A stretch of DNA of 64,000 bases from Rhizobium mesosinicum (GTDB lineage Bacteria; Pseudomonadota; Alphaproteobacteria; Rhizobiales; Rhizobiaceae), in assembly GCF_019511345.1 (NCBI RefSeq), contig NZ_JAEUAK010000005.1:124001-188000 (forward strand), read 5' to 3'. A program made the translations under genes and the position numbers. This document shows, one piece after another, positions 16,473 through 26,163 of this stretch; the stretch's first letter is position 1, and each line of letters begins with the position of its first letter. A model generated the notes under the pieces. That model was not told the origin of the DNA and ran no database searches. It saw only the letters and a list, made by a program, of their open reading frames with translations.

Positions 16473-17477
16473 TCAGGCGAAGGCCTCGGTTACCCTGATA
16501 TCGCCGACATGAATGCCGTTCCAGTTGCGCATTGATTTATTCGCCATCGCCGTCAGCGCAACCTCTTCCTTCCCGCCCTTCTCGAAGAAGCGGGCAAGCG
16601 TGGCAGCAACCATGGCTTCGGCGGCGCGGGTGGTGCCGTCATCACATTTCAGCGCAATCGCAATGCCCTGTTCTGGTATCGCGGCGCAGAAGACGCCTTC
16701 CGCACCCGTCTTGCAGAAGATCCGGCCGGGGGCGATCTGCATCAGCACCGTGCAGGCGCGGCCTGTGCCGGCAACATAGAAAGGCTCTGCCATGCAGGCT
16801 TCGACGAGCCGGCGCGAAGCTTTCGCACGCTCGCGGCCGAGGCCGTTGCCAGTCGCCATTTTCGCAAAGCCATGCGCAAGTGCTTTCAGCGGCACGGCAT
16901 AGGTCGGAATAGAGCAGCCGTCGGTGCCGCAATTATCATGTCCGAGTACCGCACCCGTCAGGCTTCCCATAGTGTCGCGGATCTGCTGCTGAAGAGGATG
17001 GTCGTAGCCTACGTAACCCTTGGCATCGATGCCCTGATGACAGCAGGCGCAGATGAAGCCGGCATGTTTGCCGGAGCAATTGTTGTGAAGCGCCGTCGGC
17101 CTCTCCAGCGTGCGGGCCTGATGGATCAGCGTCTTCTGGTCCGAAGACCAATGCGCGCCGCATTCCAACGCTTCCATATCGCGGCCGGCCCGGGACAGCA
17201 TGGAAGCGGCAAGCGCCACATGTTCGTCCTCGCCGCTATGCGAGGAACAGGCGAGCGCAAGCTCCTTATCACCGAAGCCATAGGCATCCGCCGCACCGCT
17301 TTCAATCAATGGCAATCCCTGCATGGCTTTGCAGGCCGAGCGCGGGAAGACATTCGCCTCAATTTCGCCGAGCGAAAAGGCGACACGGCCATCGCCATCC
17401 ACGACCGCAATCGAACCGCTGTGGCGGCTTTCGACGAGCGAGCCCCTGGTGACTTCGACGAGGACGGGATTGGACAT
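16473..17477 (-). CDS. L-asparaginase, rhizobial (asparaginase II) type
   Basis: The start is ATG 17477; an in-frame TTG two codons upstream is less likely. The 334-residue protein belongs to the asparaginase II family described from Rhizobium etli, unrelated to the E. coli enzymes. RSACK supplies the SxxK pair (Ser47, Lys50), CSSHSGED the second serine, and NNCSGKHAG the conserved Cys134 and Lys137; a later Cys is in HDNCGTDGC. These match the serine-lysine and zinc-site residues reported for R. etli enzymes. It hydrolyses L-asparagine to aspartate and ammonia in the cytosol. It stands alone: neighbours are a DeoR gene (convergent) and an HTH regulator upstream. Confidence 0.88.
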   Translation of the reverse strand: MSNPVLVEVTRGSLVESRHSGSIAVVDGDGRVAFSLGEIEANVFPRSACKAMQGLPLIESGAADAYGFGDKELALACSSHSGEDEHVALAASMLSRAGRDMEALECGAHWSSDQKTLIHQARTLERPTALHNNCSGKHAGFICACCHQGIDAKGYVGYDHPLQQQIRDTMGSLTGAVLGHDNCGTDGCSIPTYAVPLKALAHGFAKMATGNGLGRERAKASRRLVEACMAEPFYVAGTGRACTVLMQIAPGRIFCKTGAEGVFCAAIPEQGIAIALKCDDGTTRAAEAMVAATLARFFEKGGKEEVALTAMANKSMRNWNGIHVGDIRVTEAFA

Positions 17478-17687
17478 GAGCAAGAATCCGGATTGTGGGC
17501 AGGGAAACTGCAGGCATAGCCTCTCGCTCTCCGAAAGCCAATGGCATTTGCGCCGGTGCCGCTGTCGGCATTGTCACGATCGTCATCCTGCTTCATCTCG
17601 AAACGGCAGCCTGGCGTGCCAGCCGGCCTGGACCTTGGTCTCTACCCAGTTCCTCATCGAAAACCGTATGACACTTTTCGGGAATTG

Positions 17688-18311
17688 CTAAAGCGGGGTA
17701 ACTCGATAAGCGCAACGCCGCGCGCCTAGCAATATGTGTTCGCATCGTTCGACATTGGCAGCGAGTACGCTGCGGAAGGTTTCGAGCTCGGATCGGCAGA
17801 AGCCGGCGCACGCCGTCGCCGCGGCACAGATCGGGCAATGGTTTTCGACCAATATCAACGATCCATCGTCCTCCCGCCAGCTATCCGCCATGTAGCCCTC
17901 ACGGGTTCGGATGGCGGCCAGCCCTTCGACGCGGGCGGCCAGATCCGACCTGTCTGCGAGTTCGTCACGATAGCGCTGCAATGTTTGATTTTCGCGAGCA
18001 GTGATGACGGTATTGAGTGCGGCTTGGCCAAGCTGTTCGACCATGGTGGTCAAAAGCGCTGCCGTCAGTTCGGCATGGGCATCTGGGAAACGCGCGTTAC
18101 CCTCGGCCGTCAGGTGCCAGAGTTGCCGGGGCCGTCCCCTCCCCTTGGCTGCGACTGTCACGGGCTCCACAAGCCCCTCTTCAGCCATCTTGGCAAGCTG
18201 CTGGCGGGCGGCCTCGCCTGATACGCCGAGCGCATCCCCGACCGCAGCGGCGAGTTGCGGTCCCTCGGTCTTCAACAGGATCAGAATGCGATTGACCGGA
18301 GACTGGCGCAT
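17688..18311 (-). CDS. HTH transcriptional regulator with C-terminal Cys cluster (SufR/ArsR-like)
   Basis: The 207-residue protein has a winged helix at about residues 5-70 (AAAVGDALGVSGEAARQQL then GRGRPRQLWHLT), as in SufR-like regulators. Its C-terminal region carries HCPICAAATACAGFC and later VERCEHILLGARRCAY. Several cysteines in this spacing resemble the iron-sulfur-binding tail of SufR, but whether a cluster is bound is unproven. It is divergent from an MFS transporter 99 bases away, with TTCCAA/TTGGAA repeats in between, so autoregulation and transporter control are likely. Confidence 0.82.
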   Translation of the reverse strand: MRQSPVNRILILLKTEGPQLAAAVGDALGVSGEAARQQLAKMAEEGLVEPVTVAAKGRGRPRQLWHLTAEGNARFPDAHAELTAALLTTMVEQLGQAALNTVITARENQTLQRYRDELADRSDLAARVEGLAAIRTREGYMADSWREDDGSLILVENHCPICAAATACAGFCRSELETFRSVLAANVERCEHILLGARRCAYRVTPL

Positions 18312-18312
18312 A

Positions 18313-18376
18313 TTTCCAAGCTATCTCTTGTTTTAATCCCAAGATTGTGCAATTTTCCAATTCACAGCTTGGAAAA
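18313..18376. promoter_or_regulatory. Inverted-repeat operator between HTH regulator and MFS gene
   Basis: TTTCCAAGCT (18313-18322) and AGCTTGGAAA (18366-18375) are exact reverse complements. A tighter palindrome, TTTTCCAA (18353-18360) and TTGGAAAA (18369-18376), has an 8-base spacer. Variants TAATCCCAAG and AATTGGGAAAA lie nearby. The repeats cover the divergent promoter region. Likely bound by the regulator at 17688-18311; inferred. Confidence 0.6.
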
Positions 18377-18410
18377 TAATAACGAATTGGGAAAAAAGCA
18401 AGGATTAGTC

Positions 18411-19835
18411 ATGTCCGAGACCGCCTTGGAATCACCAGCTTCTTCAAATTCCGTCTTCCAGCTCTTTTCTCCCTCGCTGCTGCCGGGAACGTTGATGCTT
18501 GCCGGCGGCGTGACGCTTTATGCCGTAGAAAGCTACATTACAGCAACGATTGCGCCGAGTATCGTCCGCGATATTGGTGGGCTGGCATTGTTTTCCTGGG
18601 TAACGACACTTTATATCGCTGCCGCCCTGCTCGGTTCGATCTTTATCGCGACACGACCAAAGGCTTTCAGCCTGCGCAACGTTTATGTCATGGCTGCAGT
18701 GGTTTTCGCCATCGGCAGCTTGCTTTGTACCATCGCCCCATCCATGCCGGTCGTTCTGCTCGGCCGAACGGTGCAAGGTTTCGGAACGGGTGCGCTTGCC
18801 GCCCTCGGCTACGCCTTCATCCGCTTTGTCTATCCCGAGCCGCTCTGGTCCAAGGCATCGACCCTATACGCGGCGATTTGGGGTATATCGACCGTCATCG
18901 GGCCGACGCTCGGCGGCTTTTTCGCGCATGACGGCGCCTGGCGCTATGCCTTTGCCGTGCTCGTTCCGTTCGGCGTGCTGATGGCGGTTCTGGCGCCACG
19001 GCTGCTGCCGGAGGCCGAGGATGACCGCGAGGAAACCGAGACGCCGGTCCTGCAGATCAGCCTGCTGCTATCGGCAGTGCTGCTCGTCAGCATTGCCGGC
19101 ACTTTGGAGGCGATGAGCGCAAAAATCACACTGATCGCCGTTTCCGTCGCTGCCGTCGGTGCGATGCTCGTCCTGGAAAGGCGGAGGACCAACCGGCTGC
19201 TACCAGCGGGCGCTGTGACCTTCTGTCAGCCGATCGCGCGGGTGTACCTCACAATGCTCGGCCTCACCTTCGTCCTCGTCAGCGATATTTTCATTCCCTA
19301 TTTCCTGCAGGTCCTGCATGGGGTGACGCCGCTGGTCTCAGGCTATCTGGTGGCGCTGGTCGCGCTCGGCTGGACGATAGCGGCTTTCCTCAGCGGGTCC
19401 TTCTCCGGCCGGAAAGCCGACGCGGCAATTATTGCAGGCTGCGCGACAGAGGCCGTGGCGACAGCCGCACTCGCCATCTTTCTCGCTCGCGAAAACCGCG
19501 AAGCCCATCTCGCGGTCCTTGGACCGGCGGCGGTTGCCATGTTCATGATGGGGTTCGGGGTTGGCCTCGGCTGGGCGCATCTCGTCGCCAAGGTTCTGAA
19601 GCTGGTAATCGACAGCGAACAGGACAAAGCGTCGGCGGCAATCCCGACGATGAGTTCGCTCGGCAGCGCCTTCGGCGCGGCCTTTGCCGGCGTCATCGCC
19701 AATGGCGCGGGACTCGTCGAGCCGGGAGGCGTTGCAGGGGCGCTTTCAGCTGCAGGCTGGCTCTATCTGATCATGGCATTACCAGGGCTGATTGCCATCG
19801 GCGCGGCGTTGTCTCTCAACCGAGCTTCAGCATGA
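18411..19835 (+). CDS. MFS drug/metabolite exporter
   Basis: A start at ATG 18411 is chosen because an in-frame extension to 18255 would cross the divergent promoter. The 474-residue protein has 12-14 predicted membrane helices; residues 25-190 carry the MFS N-half with the motif [20 protein letters not shown], typical of DHA2-like exporters, and the loop [13 protein letters not shown] resembles the loop 2-3 motif. It would be an inner-membrane proton-coupled exporter of unknown substrate. It is controlled, by inference, by the divergent HTH regulator. Its 3' end overlaps the convergent quinone oxidoreductase gene by 20 bases. Confidence 0.86.
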   Translation: MSETALESPASSNSVFQLFSPSLLPGTLMLAGGVTLYAVESYITATIAPSIVRDIGGLALFSWVTTLYIAAALLGSIFIATRPKAFSLRNVYVMAAVVFAIGSLLCTIAPSMPVVLLGRTVQGFGTGALAALGYAFIRFVYPEPLWSKASTLYAAIWGISTVIGPTLGGFFAHDGAWRYAFAVLVPFGVLMAVLAPRLLPEAEDDREETETPVLQISLLLSAVLLVSIAGTLEAMSAKITLIAVSVAAVGAMLVLERRRTNRLLPAGAVTFCQPIARVYLTMLGLTFVLVSDIFIPYFLQVLHGVTPLVSGYLVALVALGWTIAAFLSGSFSGRKADAAIIAGCATEAVATAALAIFLARENREAHLAVLGPAAVAMFMMGFGVGLGWAHLVAKVLKLVIDSEQDKASAAIPTMSSLGSAFGAAFAGVIANGAGLVEPGGVAGALSAAGWLYLIMALPGLIAIGAALSLNRASA

Positions 19836-20814
19836 TCTTGCCGATATGGTTGCTGCTCTCCATCAGTCGATGAGCGGCCGCTACATCCTCGAATGCAAAG
19901 GTCTCGTAGATGACGGGTGCGACCGTGCCGGCTTCCAGGAGCGGCCAGACCTCGGAGAGAAGATCATCGCGGATCGCCCGCTTCTCCTCTGCCGTGCGCG
20001 GGCGCATGGTGGAGCCGGTTACCGTCAGACGCTTGACCATGATCGGCGCCAGGTTGACCTTTTCGGCAACCGCGCCCTGCAGGAAGGCGATGATGGACAG
20101 GCAGCCGTCCTTCGCCAAGGAGGCGATGTTCTTTTCGAAATAGGCTGCGCCGATCATGTCGAGGACGATATCGACGCCCTGGCCGGTCTCTTGCCTGATG
20201 ACGGCGGCGAAATCCTCTTCCCGGTAGTTGATGGCCCTCGCAGCGCCGAGCTTCTCACAGGCCTCGCACTTCTCCTTGGAGCCGGCGGTCGCATAGACCT
20301 CGGCGCCGAAAGCCTTGGCGAGCTGAATGGCGGTCGTGCCGATGCCGCTGGAGCCGCCATGGATCAGCACTTTCTCGCCTTCTGTGAGGCCGGCCATCTG
20401 GAAGAGGTTTGCCCAGACGGTAAAGAAAGTCTCCGGAAGGGCCGCCGCCTTCACTGCATCGTAGCCCTTGGGGAAAGGCAGCGCCTGACCGGCCGGCAGA
20501 AGGCAATATTCTGCATAGGCGCCGCCATTAGCGAGGCCGCAGACCTTGTCGCCCTGCGAATAATCGGTCACGCCGGGACCGATCGCGACCACCTCACCGG
20601 CGAGTTCCAGGCCGAGAATGGGGCTTGCATCCCCTGGCGGCGGATAGCTGCCCTGCCGCTGGGAAATATCGGGACGATTGATGCCTACCGCTTCAGTACG
20701 GACGAGGATCTGGCCTTCACCGGGTACCGGCACTGGTCCGCTTGCAACGACCATCGCCTCCGGCCCACCGAAAGACGGCAGATCGATAAAGCGCATTTGC
20801 GACGGCAAAGACAT
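19816..20814 (-). CDS. NAD(P)H:quinone oxidoreductase, zeta-crystallin-like (MDR family)
   Basis: ATG 20814 has GGAGAG upstream; ATG 20841 is a longer alternative. The 332-residue protein is a zinc-free medium-chain dehydrogenase: a GroES-like N-terminal domain and a Rossmann domain with [27 protein letters not shown], the NADPH-binding glycine motif. Structural-zinc cysteines are absent, as in quinone oxidoreductases of the PIG3/QorA type. It would reduce quinones in the cytosol. Convergent with the MFS gene, with a 20-base 3' overlap. Confidence 0.88.
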   Translation of the reverse strand: MSLPSQMRFIDLPSFGGPEAMVVASGPVPVPGEGQILVRTEAVGINRPDISQRQGSYPPPGDASPILGLELAGEVVAIGPGVTDYSQGDKVCGLANGGAYAEYCLLPAGQALPFPKGYDAVKAAALPETFFTVWANLFQMAGLTEGEKVLIHGGSSGIGTTAIQLAKAFGAEVYATAGSKEKCEACEKLGAARAINYREEDFAAVIRQETGQGVDIVLDMIGAAYFEKNIASLAKDGCLSIIAFLQGAVAEKVNLAPIMVKRLTVTGSTMRPRTAEEKRAIRDDLLSEVWPLLEAGTVAPVIYETFAFEDVAAAHRLMESSNHIGKIMLKLG

Positions 20815-20891
20815 GGCCCGGCTCTCCCTGTTCCGAAGCACTGGAATAAATCAGGGTCTGGGGCTTGGGAAGGCCGGAAGTAACAGAGGCG

Positions 20892-22697
20892 TCAATTCGC
20901 CTCGCCTAACGCATGAAATACGAGGCCGTCTTCATTTTCCTTGGCGGCAGACTTTACGAGGGCGATCTCGGCGCTGACACGATTGATATCGTCGATGACG
21001 AGACCTTCTGGCAGTTCGAGAACACCGATCGAGCAGCGCATCAGCGGGAAGAAGGCCTCCGCGCCGGCGCGATCGTGCCCGTGGATCCGGCCGGCGGCGC
21101 GGTCCTCATCCGAATAGAGATCAAGCACATCGTCGTGGAAATCGCTGATGAGACGATCGAGGATTTCCGTCAGTTCCTCCTTCGTCCAGCCAACGACACC
21201 GATGAAGAAGTCATCGCCGCCGACATGGCCGAGAAAGTGGCGCTCGGCAAAGAAGTAACGGCGCATCAGCGCGGCAAAGAGCGAGATCGCATGGTCGCCG
21301 AGATGGAAGCCGTAAGCATCGTTGAAGGGCTTGAAGTTATCGAAGTCGCAATAGCAGAAATGGCGCACGTCGTCGCCGTCGCGGCCGGAATGGCGCATGA
21401 AGTCGCGGATGGCGCGATTGCCCGGCAAGCCGGTCAGCGGATTCTGATCCTGCGCCGTCTTCAGCTGCTTCTCGTTGATGACCTTGATCAGCGAGGCGGC
21501 GGAGACGACGCCGGCATAGCGCATGTTGTCGGTGAGGATCAGGCAGTTGCTGCCTTCCATATTGGCGAAGATCACCATGAGCTGATCAGCATCGCTGTCG
21601 AGGCCGACGATCGGCGCACGCTCGACGAAATGCGAGATGGTGCGCTCGTAGTCCTTGTTCTTCAGAAGGTCGCGACCGAAGGGCTGGTAGATATATTCCT
21701 TGAGGTGATGCTCGTGGATGATGCCGCGCGGCTCGCCATTGGCATTGAGAACAGGGAAATAGGCCTGGCGCGGATTGCGGCGGAAGAGTTCGAAGACCAT
21801 ATCGATGCCATCGCTCTCATAGACGGTCGGCAGCATTTCGATCTGCTTGCGGATGAGGATCTCGTCGAGCGACTGGCTGTTGCCCTTGTTCTTGCCGAGT
21901 TCCTGCAGATGCGGGAAGGCAGGCACGAGTTCGGAGAGATGCGTCGACGGACGCGAGATGAACCAACCTTGCACGAGATCCACGCCATAATCGCGGCAGA
22001 CGATGAATTCGGCTTCCGTCTCGATGCCCTCGGCGATCACGCGCGTGCCGAGCACATGGGCCATGTTGACGATGCTCTTCAGCAGGTGGCGCTTGCGCGG
22101 GCTGCGATCGATATCCTCAACGAAATGGCGGTCGATCTTCAGGTAATCGACGGAATAATCGCAGAGCAGTTTCATTTCGCCGTGGCCGACCCCGAAATCG
22201 TCGATCGCCAGCTTGAAACCCGCCTGGCGCAGACGCGAAACGAGTTCGGCGAATTCGGGGACGCTGGTATTGTCGAAACGTTCGGAAAATTCGAAGCAGA
22301 CGGAGGATGGCGGGATGTTCGCCGTTTTCAGCTGCAGCAGCAGGCTCTCGATCAGACGATTGCCATGTGGGATGAGGCGAACGTCGAGATTGAGAAACAG
22401 CGTTGCGGTCGCGAAGTTCGACAACGTGGCGAATTTTGCGAGCGCGCGGTTGGCAACCATCTGCTCGAGTTGCAGGAGCTGCCCGTGCTCGTGGGCTTCG
22501 TCGAGGATTTCGATCGGCGTTTCGAAACCGATGCGCTCCTGTCCACGCATGAGGGATTCGTAACCGAAGACCGTGCCGGTGCCGGCTTCGACGATCGGCT
22601 GAAACGCATTTTCGATGACGAGTTTGGCGAGGGGGACGATTTGATCGCTGGCGTAACGACGCACGACACCCGGTTCGACGCTGGCAGCCAAAGACAT
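20892..22697 (-). CDS. EAL-CBS-GGDEF protein with altered GGDEF site
   Basis: ATG 22697 follows GGAGATTGGC; the frame is open to 22754. The 601-residue protein runs EAL (about residues 10-255), a CBS-pair-like region (about 270-420) and GGDEF (about 435-590). The EAL site reads ESL in FGYESLMRG; the metal-binding Glu is kept, and DDFGVGHGEM, KIDRHFV and AEGIETEAE are present. The GGDEF site reads GGDDF near residue 494, so diguanylate cyclase activity is doubtful. The architecture resembles YhcK/BifA-like CBS-linked phosphodiesterases. CBS domains often bind adenine nucleotides. Cytosolic; no membrane segment. It is the second cyclic-di-GMP gene in the window. Confidence 0.9.
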   Translation of the reverse strand: MSLAASVEPGVVRRYASDQIVPLAKLVIENAFQPIVEAGTGTVFGYESLMRGQERIGFETPIEILDEAHEHGQLLQLEQMVANRALAKFATLSNFATATLFLNLDVRLIPHGNRLIESLLLQLKTANIPPSSVCFEFSERFDNTSVPEFAELVSRLRQAGFKLAIDDFGVGHGEMKLLCDYSVDYLKIDRHFVEDIDRSPRKRHLLKSIVNMAHVLGTRVIAEGIETEAEFIVCRDYGVDLVQGWFISRPSTHLSELVPAFPHLQELGKNKGNSQSLDEILIRKQIEMLPTVYESDGIDMVFELFRRNPRQAYFPVLNANGEPRGIIHEHHLKEYIYQPFGRDLLKNKDYERTISHFVERAPIVGLDSDADQLMVIFANMEGSNCLILTDNMRYAGVVSAASLIKVINEKQLKTAQDQNPLTGLPGNRAIRDFMRHSGRDGDDVRHFCYCDFDNFKPFNDAYGFHLGDHAISLFAALMRRYFFAERHFLGHVGGDDFFIGVVGWTKEELTEILDRLISDFHDDVLDLYSDEDRAAGRIHGHDRAGAEAFFPLMRCSIGVLELPEGLVIDDINRVSAEIALVKSAAKENEDGLVFHALGEAN

Positions 22698-22848
22698 GCC
22701 AATCTCCACTGTGACCTTTTCTTTTTCGGCCGGACAATGGAACAGAAGGGTCAACGAACCCTTTCGTTAGTGTGAAACTTTTATGAACGCGCAAGCGCTC
22801 ATGCACGCCGAGCGCTTATTAGATTTCTATTTTGCAATCAACAGCTTA

Positions 22849-23091
22849 TCAGGCCGAACGGCGATGCTCGGCTTCATGATCGGCGAACATATCGGCGACG
22901 CATCTACCACCGCTGGGTGCGCTTTCATCGGCCGGGACTTCGCCGCGATATTCGCCCAGTTTGCGGGCCGTATCCCACAGGCGCAGTGCCTCGCGCACGA
23001 CTTCGCTGCTCGACGCATATCCCCCTTGATCGACAGCATCGCGAATGCCGGCTGCCTGGAGCGGTGAGATGGAAACGGTGACCATCGGCAT
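22849..23091 (-). CDS. ParD-like type II antitoxin, apparently without a partner
   Basis: The start ATG 23091 has the strong ribosome site GGGAGGAG. The 80-residue product begins MPMVTVSISPLQAAGIRDAV and contains GGYASSSEVVREALRLW, the ribbon-helix-helix and dimer region of ParD-family antitoxins. The C-terminal tail is acidic and histidine-rich. No ParE/RelE gene follows: the next minus-strand gene starts at 22697 and encodes the EAL-GGDEF protein, and the 151-base gap holds no toxin-sized frame. It may be an orphan or act on a distant toxin. Confidence 0.75.
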   Translation of the reverse strand: MPMVTVSISPLQAAGIRDAVDQGGYASSSEVVREALRLWDTARKLGEYRGEVPADESAPSGGRCVADMFADHEAEHRRSA

Positions 23092-23301
23092 GGAATTCTC
23101 CTCCCATTCTATTTCGGCAGAGACTGCCTCGGGGGTCCATTTTCGGCTTCTCAAGGCGACATGCGCCAATGCCGAAGTGCCTCAGCACAGGAGGCGGCCC
23201 TTCTGCGGAGCCGGCCTTCAATCGCGGAATTTTAGTACCCAGTCATCTTCTTGTCAAAAAAGAAACCGCCTGATCAGACCATCCGGCGCGCTCTCCACAG
23301 T

Positions 23302-23850
23302 TCAAGACCGGATACCTAGGCCGAAGGCGAGCATTGTCCAGCCCTGAATGATGAGATCAACCGCCAGGAAGAGGCCGAGAATCCAGAGGCTGTTGACCGG
23401 CCAGCCGAGTGCAATCACGAAGCCTGCAAGGGCGGTGATGACACCGCTTGCGACGATCCAGCCCCAACCTTTGAGCGGTCGCATACGCCTGCCGACGAAG
23501 ACGCGGAAGACACCGGCAATGAGCAACGCGATGGCCAGAAACAGGGTCAAGGCAGCCGAGGTGAGGATGGGATTAATGAAGGCGCAGATGCCAGCGAGCA
23601 CATAAAGCACACCGCTCAACGCCCAGAAGAGCACATGATCCCAGCCGCGCACCTGGAAGGCGTGGATCAAATAGATAACTCCGCCTGCCAGCATCAGCAT
23701 ACCGACATAAAAGACCGAAGCCACGGTCGCCATCAACAGGTTACTGAGAGCGATGAGGCCGCAGATGAGAAGCAGCACGCCGAGACCGACGAACCATACC
23801 CATTTCGACCGCAACGGGGATTCGGGCATTCCGTCGTAAATATTGGCCAT
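23302..23850 (-). CDS. HdeD/DUF308 family membrane protein
   Basis: The 182-residue product starts at ATG 23850 behind AGGAGGTGCGCC. Six hydrophobic segments, about 20 residues each, follow a short hydrophilic N-terminus (MANIYDGMPESPLRSKW), matching HdeD-type inner-membrane proteins with paired DUF308 repeats. In enteric bacteria HdeD is linked to acid resistance; the role in rhizobia is not known. It is divergent from betI and shares its promoter region. Confidence 0.85.
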   Translation of the reverse strand: MANIYDGMPESPLRSKWVWFVGLGVLLLICGLIALSNLLMATVASVFYVGMLMLAGGVIYLIHAFQVRGWDHVLFWALSGVLYVLAGICAFINPILTSAALTLFLAIALLIAGVFRVFVGRRMRPLKGWGWIVASGVITALAGFVIALGWPVNSLWILGLFLAVDLIIQGWTMLAFGLGIRS

Positions 23851-23936
23851 TGGCGCACCTCCTGATTGCTGGAGATATGCTGCAGCAATTTCTCGCGAAA
23901 AGAGGTGATCCGGATCAATGCAGCGAAAGATTTTTG

Positions 23937-23956
23937 TTGATTGATCAGTCAATCAA
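23937..23956. promoter_or_regulatory. BetI-box-like palindrome
   Basis: TTGATTGA (23937-23944) and TCAATCAA (23949-23956) form a perfect 8-bp palindrome with a 4-base centre. It lies 34 bases before the betI start and inside the divergent promoter. BetI repressors bind ATTGA-type palindromes of this size, so it is a likely autoregulatory and bet operon operator. The assignment rests on similarity to known sites, not on data here. Confidence 0.65.
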
Positions 23957-23990
23957 AAATACGCTCAATGCATTCTCGGGAGAATTGAAC

Positions 23991-24578
23991 TTGCCGAAGG
24001 TCGGAATGGAACCGGTGCGCCGCAAGGCGCTTGTTGATGCAGCACTGCGGGTGATCGGCGATCACGGTTCGCTGACCGTCACCATGTCCGATATCGCCCG
24101 CCGGGCCGGGGTCTCGCCAGCTCTTGCGCACCACTATTTTGGCAGCAAGGAACAGCTGCTGATCGAGACGGTTCGTTTCCTTTTACGCCAGTTGCGCGAC
24201 GACGCTGTGGCGGCACTGGGGCAAGCGGCGACACCGCGGGAGCGGGTCTCGGCCATCATCCGCGTCAGCTTTAACGCCGACCAGTTCGCGCCGCAGACGA
24301 TTGCCGCCTGGCTTGCCTTCTATGCCGACGCACAGCGGTCCGAGGAGACACGGCGTTTCCTCGTCATCTACGCGCGACGCCTGCGCTCCAACCTGCTTGC
24401 GGCGCTCAAGGCGCTTTGCCCTGACGATGCCGCAGAACGCATCGCCGAGGGCGCGGCCGCGATGATCGACGGGCTCTATATCCGGCAAAGTCTGAAATCG
24501 GCACCGATCGACATCAAAGCCTCGATCGCGCTGACGGAGGATTATGTGACGACGCAGCTTGCCCGCATAGGCAAATAA
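23991..24578 (+). CDS. betI: Choline-responsive repressor BetI, TTG start
   Basis: A TTG codon at 23991, eight bases after GGGAGA, gives a 195-residue protein beginning [14 protein letters not shown], the same length and N-terminus pattern as E. coli BetI (MPKLGM). The first ATG, 24006, would remove five conserved residues. The TetR helix-turn-helix is at about residues 25-50 ([21 protein letters not shown] in this version as VTMSDIARR). It represses the choline-to-glycine-betaine genes and is relieved by choline. betB follows 34 bases downstream. Confidence 0.92.
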   Translation: MPKVGMEPVRRKALVDAALRVIGDHGSLTVTMSDIARRAGVSPALAHHYFGSKEQLLIETVRFLLRQLRDDAVAALGQAATPRERVSAIIRVSFNADQFAPQTIAAWLAFYADAQRSEETRRFLVIYARRLRSNLLAALKALCPDDAAERIAEGAAAMIDGLYIRQSLKSAPIDIKASIALTEDYVTTQLARIGK

Positions 24579-24612
24579 ACAACACCGTGACAACCAGCCA
24601 GGGACCAGCGAC

Positions 24613-26076
24613 ATGAAAGCCCAGCCGAAAGCATCGCACTTCATCGACGGGGAATATGTCGAGGATGAAGGCGGCACCCTCATCGAAAGCATCTATCCGG
24701 CAACCGGCGAAGTGATCGCCCGGCTCCATGCCGCAACGCCTGCTATCATCGAAAAGGCGATCACGGCTGCCAAACGCGCGCAGCCGGAATGGGCGGCCAT
24801 GAGCCCGATGGCACGCGGGCGCATCCTCAAGCGCGCGGCCGAGATCATGCGCGAGCGCAACCGCGAGCTTTCGGAGTTGGAAACGCTCGATACCGGCAAG
24901 CCGATACAGGAAACGATCGTTGCCGACCCGACGTCGGGAGCTGACGCCTTCGAATTCTTCGGCGGCATCGCACCGGCGGGACTGAACGGCTCGCATATCC
25001 CGCTCGGCCAGGATTTTGCCTATACGAAACGCGTCCCGCTCGGCGTCTGCGTCGGCATCGGTGCCTGGAACTATCCGCAGCAGATCGCCTGCTGGAAAGG
25101 CGCGCCGGCGCTGGTGGCCGGCAACGCGATGGTCTTCAAGCCCTCGGAGACTACGCCGCTCGGCGCGCTGAAGATTGCCGAGATCCTGTACGAGGCCGGC
25201 CTGCCGAAGGGCCTCTACAACGTCATCCAGGGCGACAGGGATACCGGGCCGCTGCTCGTCAATCACCCCGATGTCGCCAAGGTGTCGCTGACCGGCTCGG
25301 TCCCGACCGGGCGCAAGGTGGCCGCGGCGGCTGCAGGCCAGCTCAAGCACGTGACGATGGAGCTCGGGGGCAAGTCACCGTTAATCGTCTTCGACGATGC
25401 CGATCTCGACAGCGCCGTCGGCGGCGCCATGCTCGGCAATTTCTATTCCACGGGCCAGGTCTGCTCCAACGGCACGCGGGTCTTCGTGCAGAAGAAGATC
25501 AAGGGCGAATTCTTGAAACGGCTAAAGACGCGCACCGAAGCGATCCTCATCGGTGACCCCCTGGACGAAGCCAGCCAGCTCGGCCCGATGGTGTCTTGGG
25601 CGCAGCGCGAAAAGGTGTTGTCCTATATCGAAAAGGGCAAGGCCGAGGGCGCAACTCTGGTGACCGGCGGCGGCATTCCCAATCACGTAACCGGCGAAGG
25701 CTATTATGTGCAGCCGACCGTCTTTGCCGATGTGACTGATGGCATGACGATCGCCCGCGAAGAAATCTTCGGCCCGGTCATGTGTGTGCTCGATTTCGAC
25801 GACGAAGCCGAGGTGATCAAGCGCGCCAACACGACGGAGTTCGGCCTCTCCGGCGGCGTCTTCACCGCCGACCTGACACGCGCTCACCGTGTCGTCGATC
25901 AGCTCGAGGCCGGTACGCTCTGGATCAACACATACAATCTTTGCCCGGTCGAAATCCCGTTCGGAGGATCGAAGCAATCAGGCTTCGGGCGCGAGAATTC
26001 GCTGGCAGCACTTGAGCATTATAGCGAGCTGAAGACGGTTTACGTCGGCATGGGCCCGGTCGCCTCGCCTTACTAA
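24613..26076 (+). CDS. betB: Betaine aldehyde dehydrogenase
   Basis: The 487-residue enzyme oxidises betaine aldehyde to glycine betaine with NAD(P). MELGGKSP supplies the general base Glu250 and [11 protein letters not shown] the catalytic Cys284; both match the aldehyde dehydrogenase family, and the length matches BetB. It acts in the cytosol, second in the betI-betB-betA order. The downstream gap to betA (87 bases) holds a copy of the GC-rich repeat found at 2.2 kb. In Sinorhizobium, betC (choline sulfatase) lies between betI and betB; it is absent here. Confidence 0.95.
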   Translation: MKAQPKASHFIDGEYVEDEGGTLIESIYPATGEVIARLHAATPAIIEKAITAAKRAQPEWAAMSPMARGRILKRAAEIMRERNRELSELETLDTGKPIQETIVADPTSGADAFEFFGGIAPAGLNGSHIPLGQDFAYTKRVPLGVCVGIGAWNYPQQIACWKGAPALVAGNAMVFKPSETTPLGALKIAEILYEAGLPKGLYNVIQGDRDTGPLLVNHPDVAKVSLTGSVPTGRKVAAAAAGQLKHVTMELGGKSPLIVFDDADLDSAVGGAMLGNFYSTGQVCSNGTRVFVQKKIKGEFLKRLKTRTEAILIGDPLDEASQLGPMVSWAQREKVLSYIEKGKAEGATLVTGGGIPNHVTGEGYYVQPTVFADVTDGMTIAREEIFGPVMCVLDFDDEAEVIKRANTTEFGLSGGVFTADLTRAHRVVDQLEAGTLWINTYNLCPVEIPFGGSKQSGFGRENSLAALEHYSELKTVYVGMGPVASPY

Positions 26077-26082
26077 TAAAGT

Positions 26083-26110
26083 CCCCTCCCCAACCCCTCA
26101 CCACAAGGGG
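26083..26110. repeat. Dispersed GC-rich repeat, third copy, between betB and betA
   Basis: This 28-base stretch matches the arm at 2181-2208 with one mismatch and is preceded by the same AAAGT. A full inverted partner is absent here, so it is a half element. It can fold into a short hairpin around CCCCTCACCACAAGGGG between two operon genes and might modulate betA expression. Confidence 0.7.
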
Positions 26111-26163
26111 TGCGAGAGGAAATCCAGATCATCCGTTGCACACGACAATCCAAAGGGAACAGC

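Noticed and set aside
20913..22775. 620-codon open frame on the plus strand opposite the EAL-CBS-GGDEF gene
   Set aside because: It mirrors the real gene over its full length, has no domain signature and a composition typical of antisense GC-rich frames. The minus-strand protein has clear EAL and GGDEF motifs.
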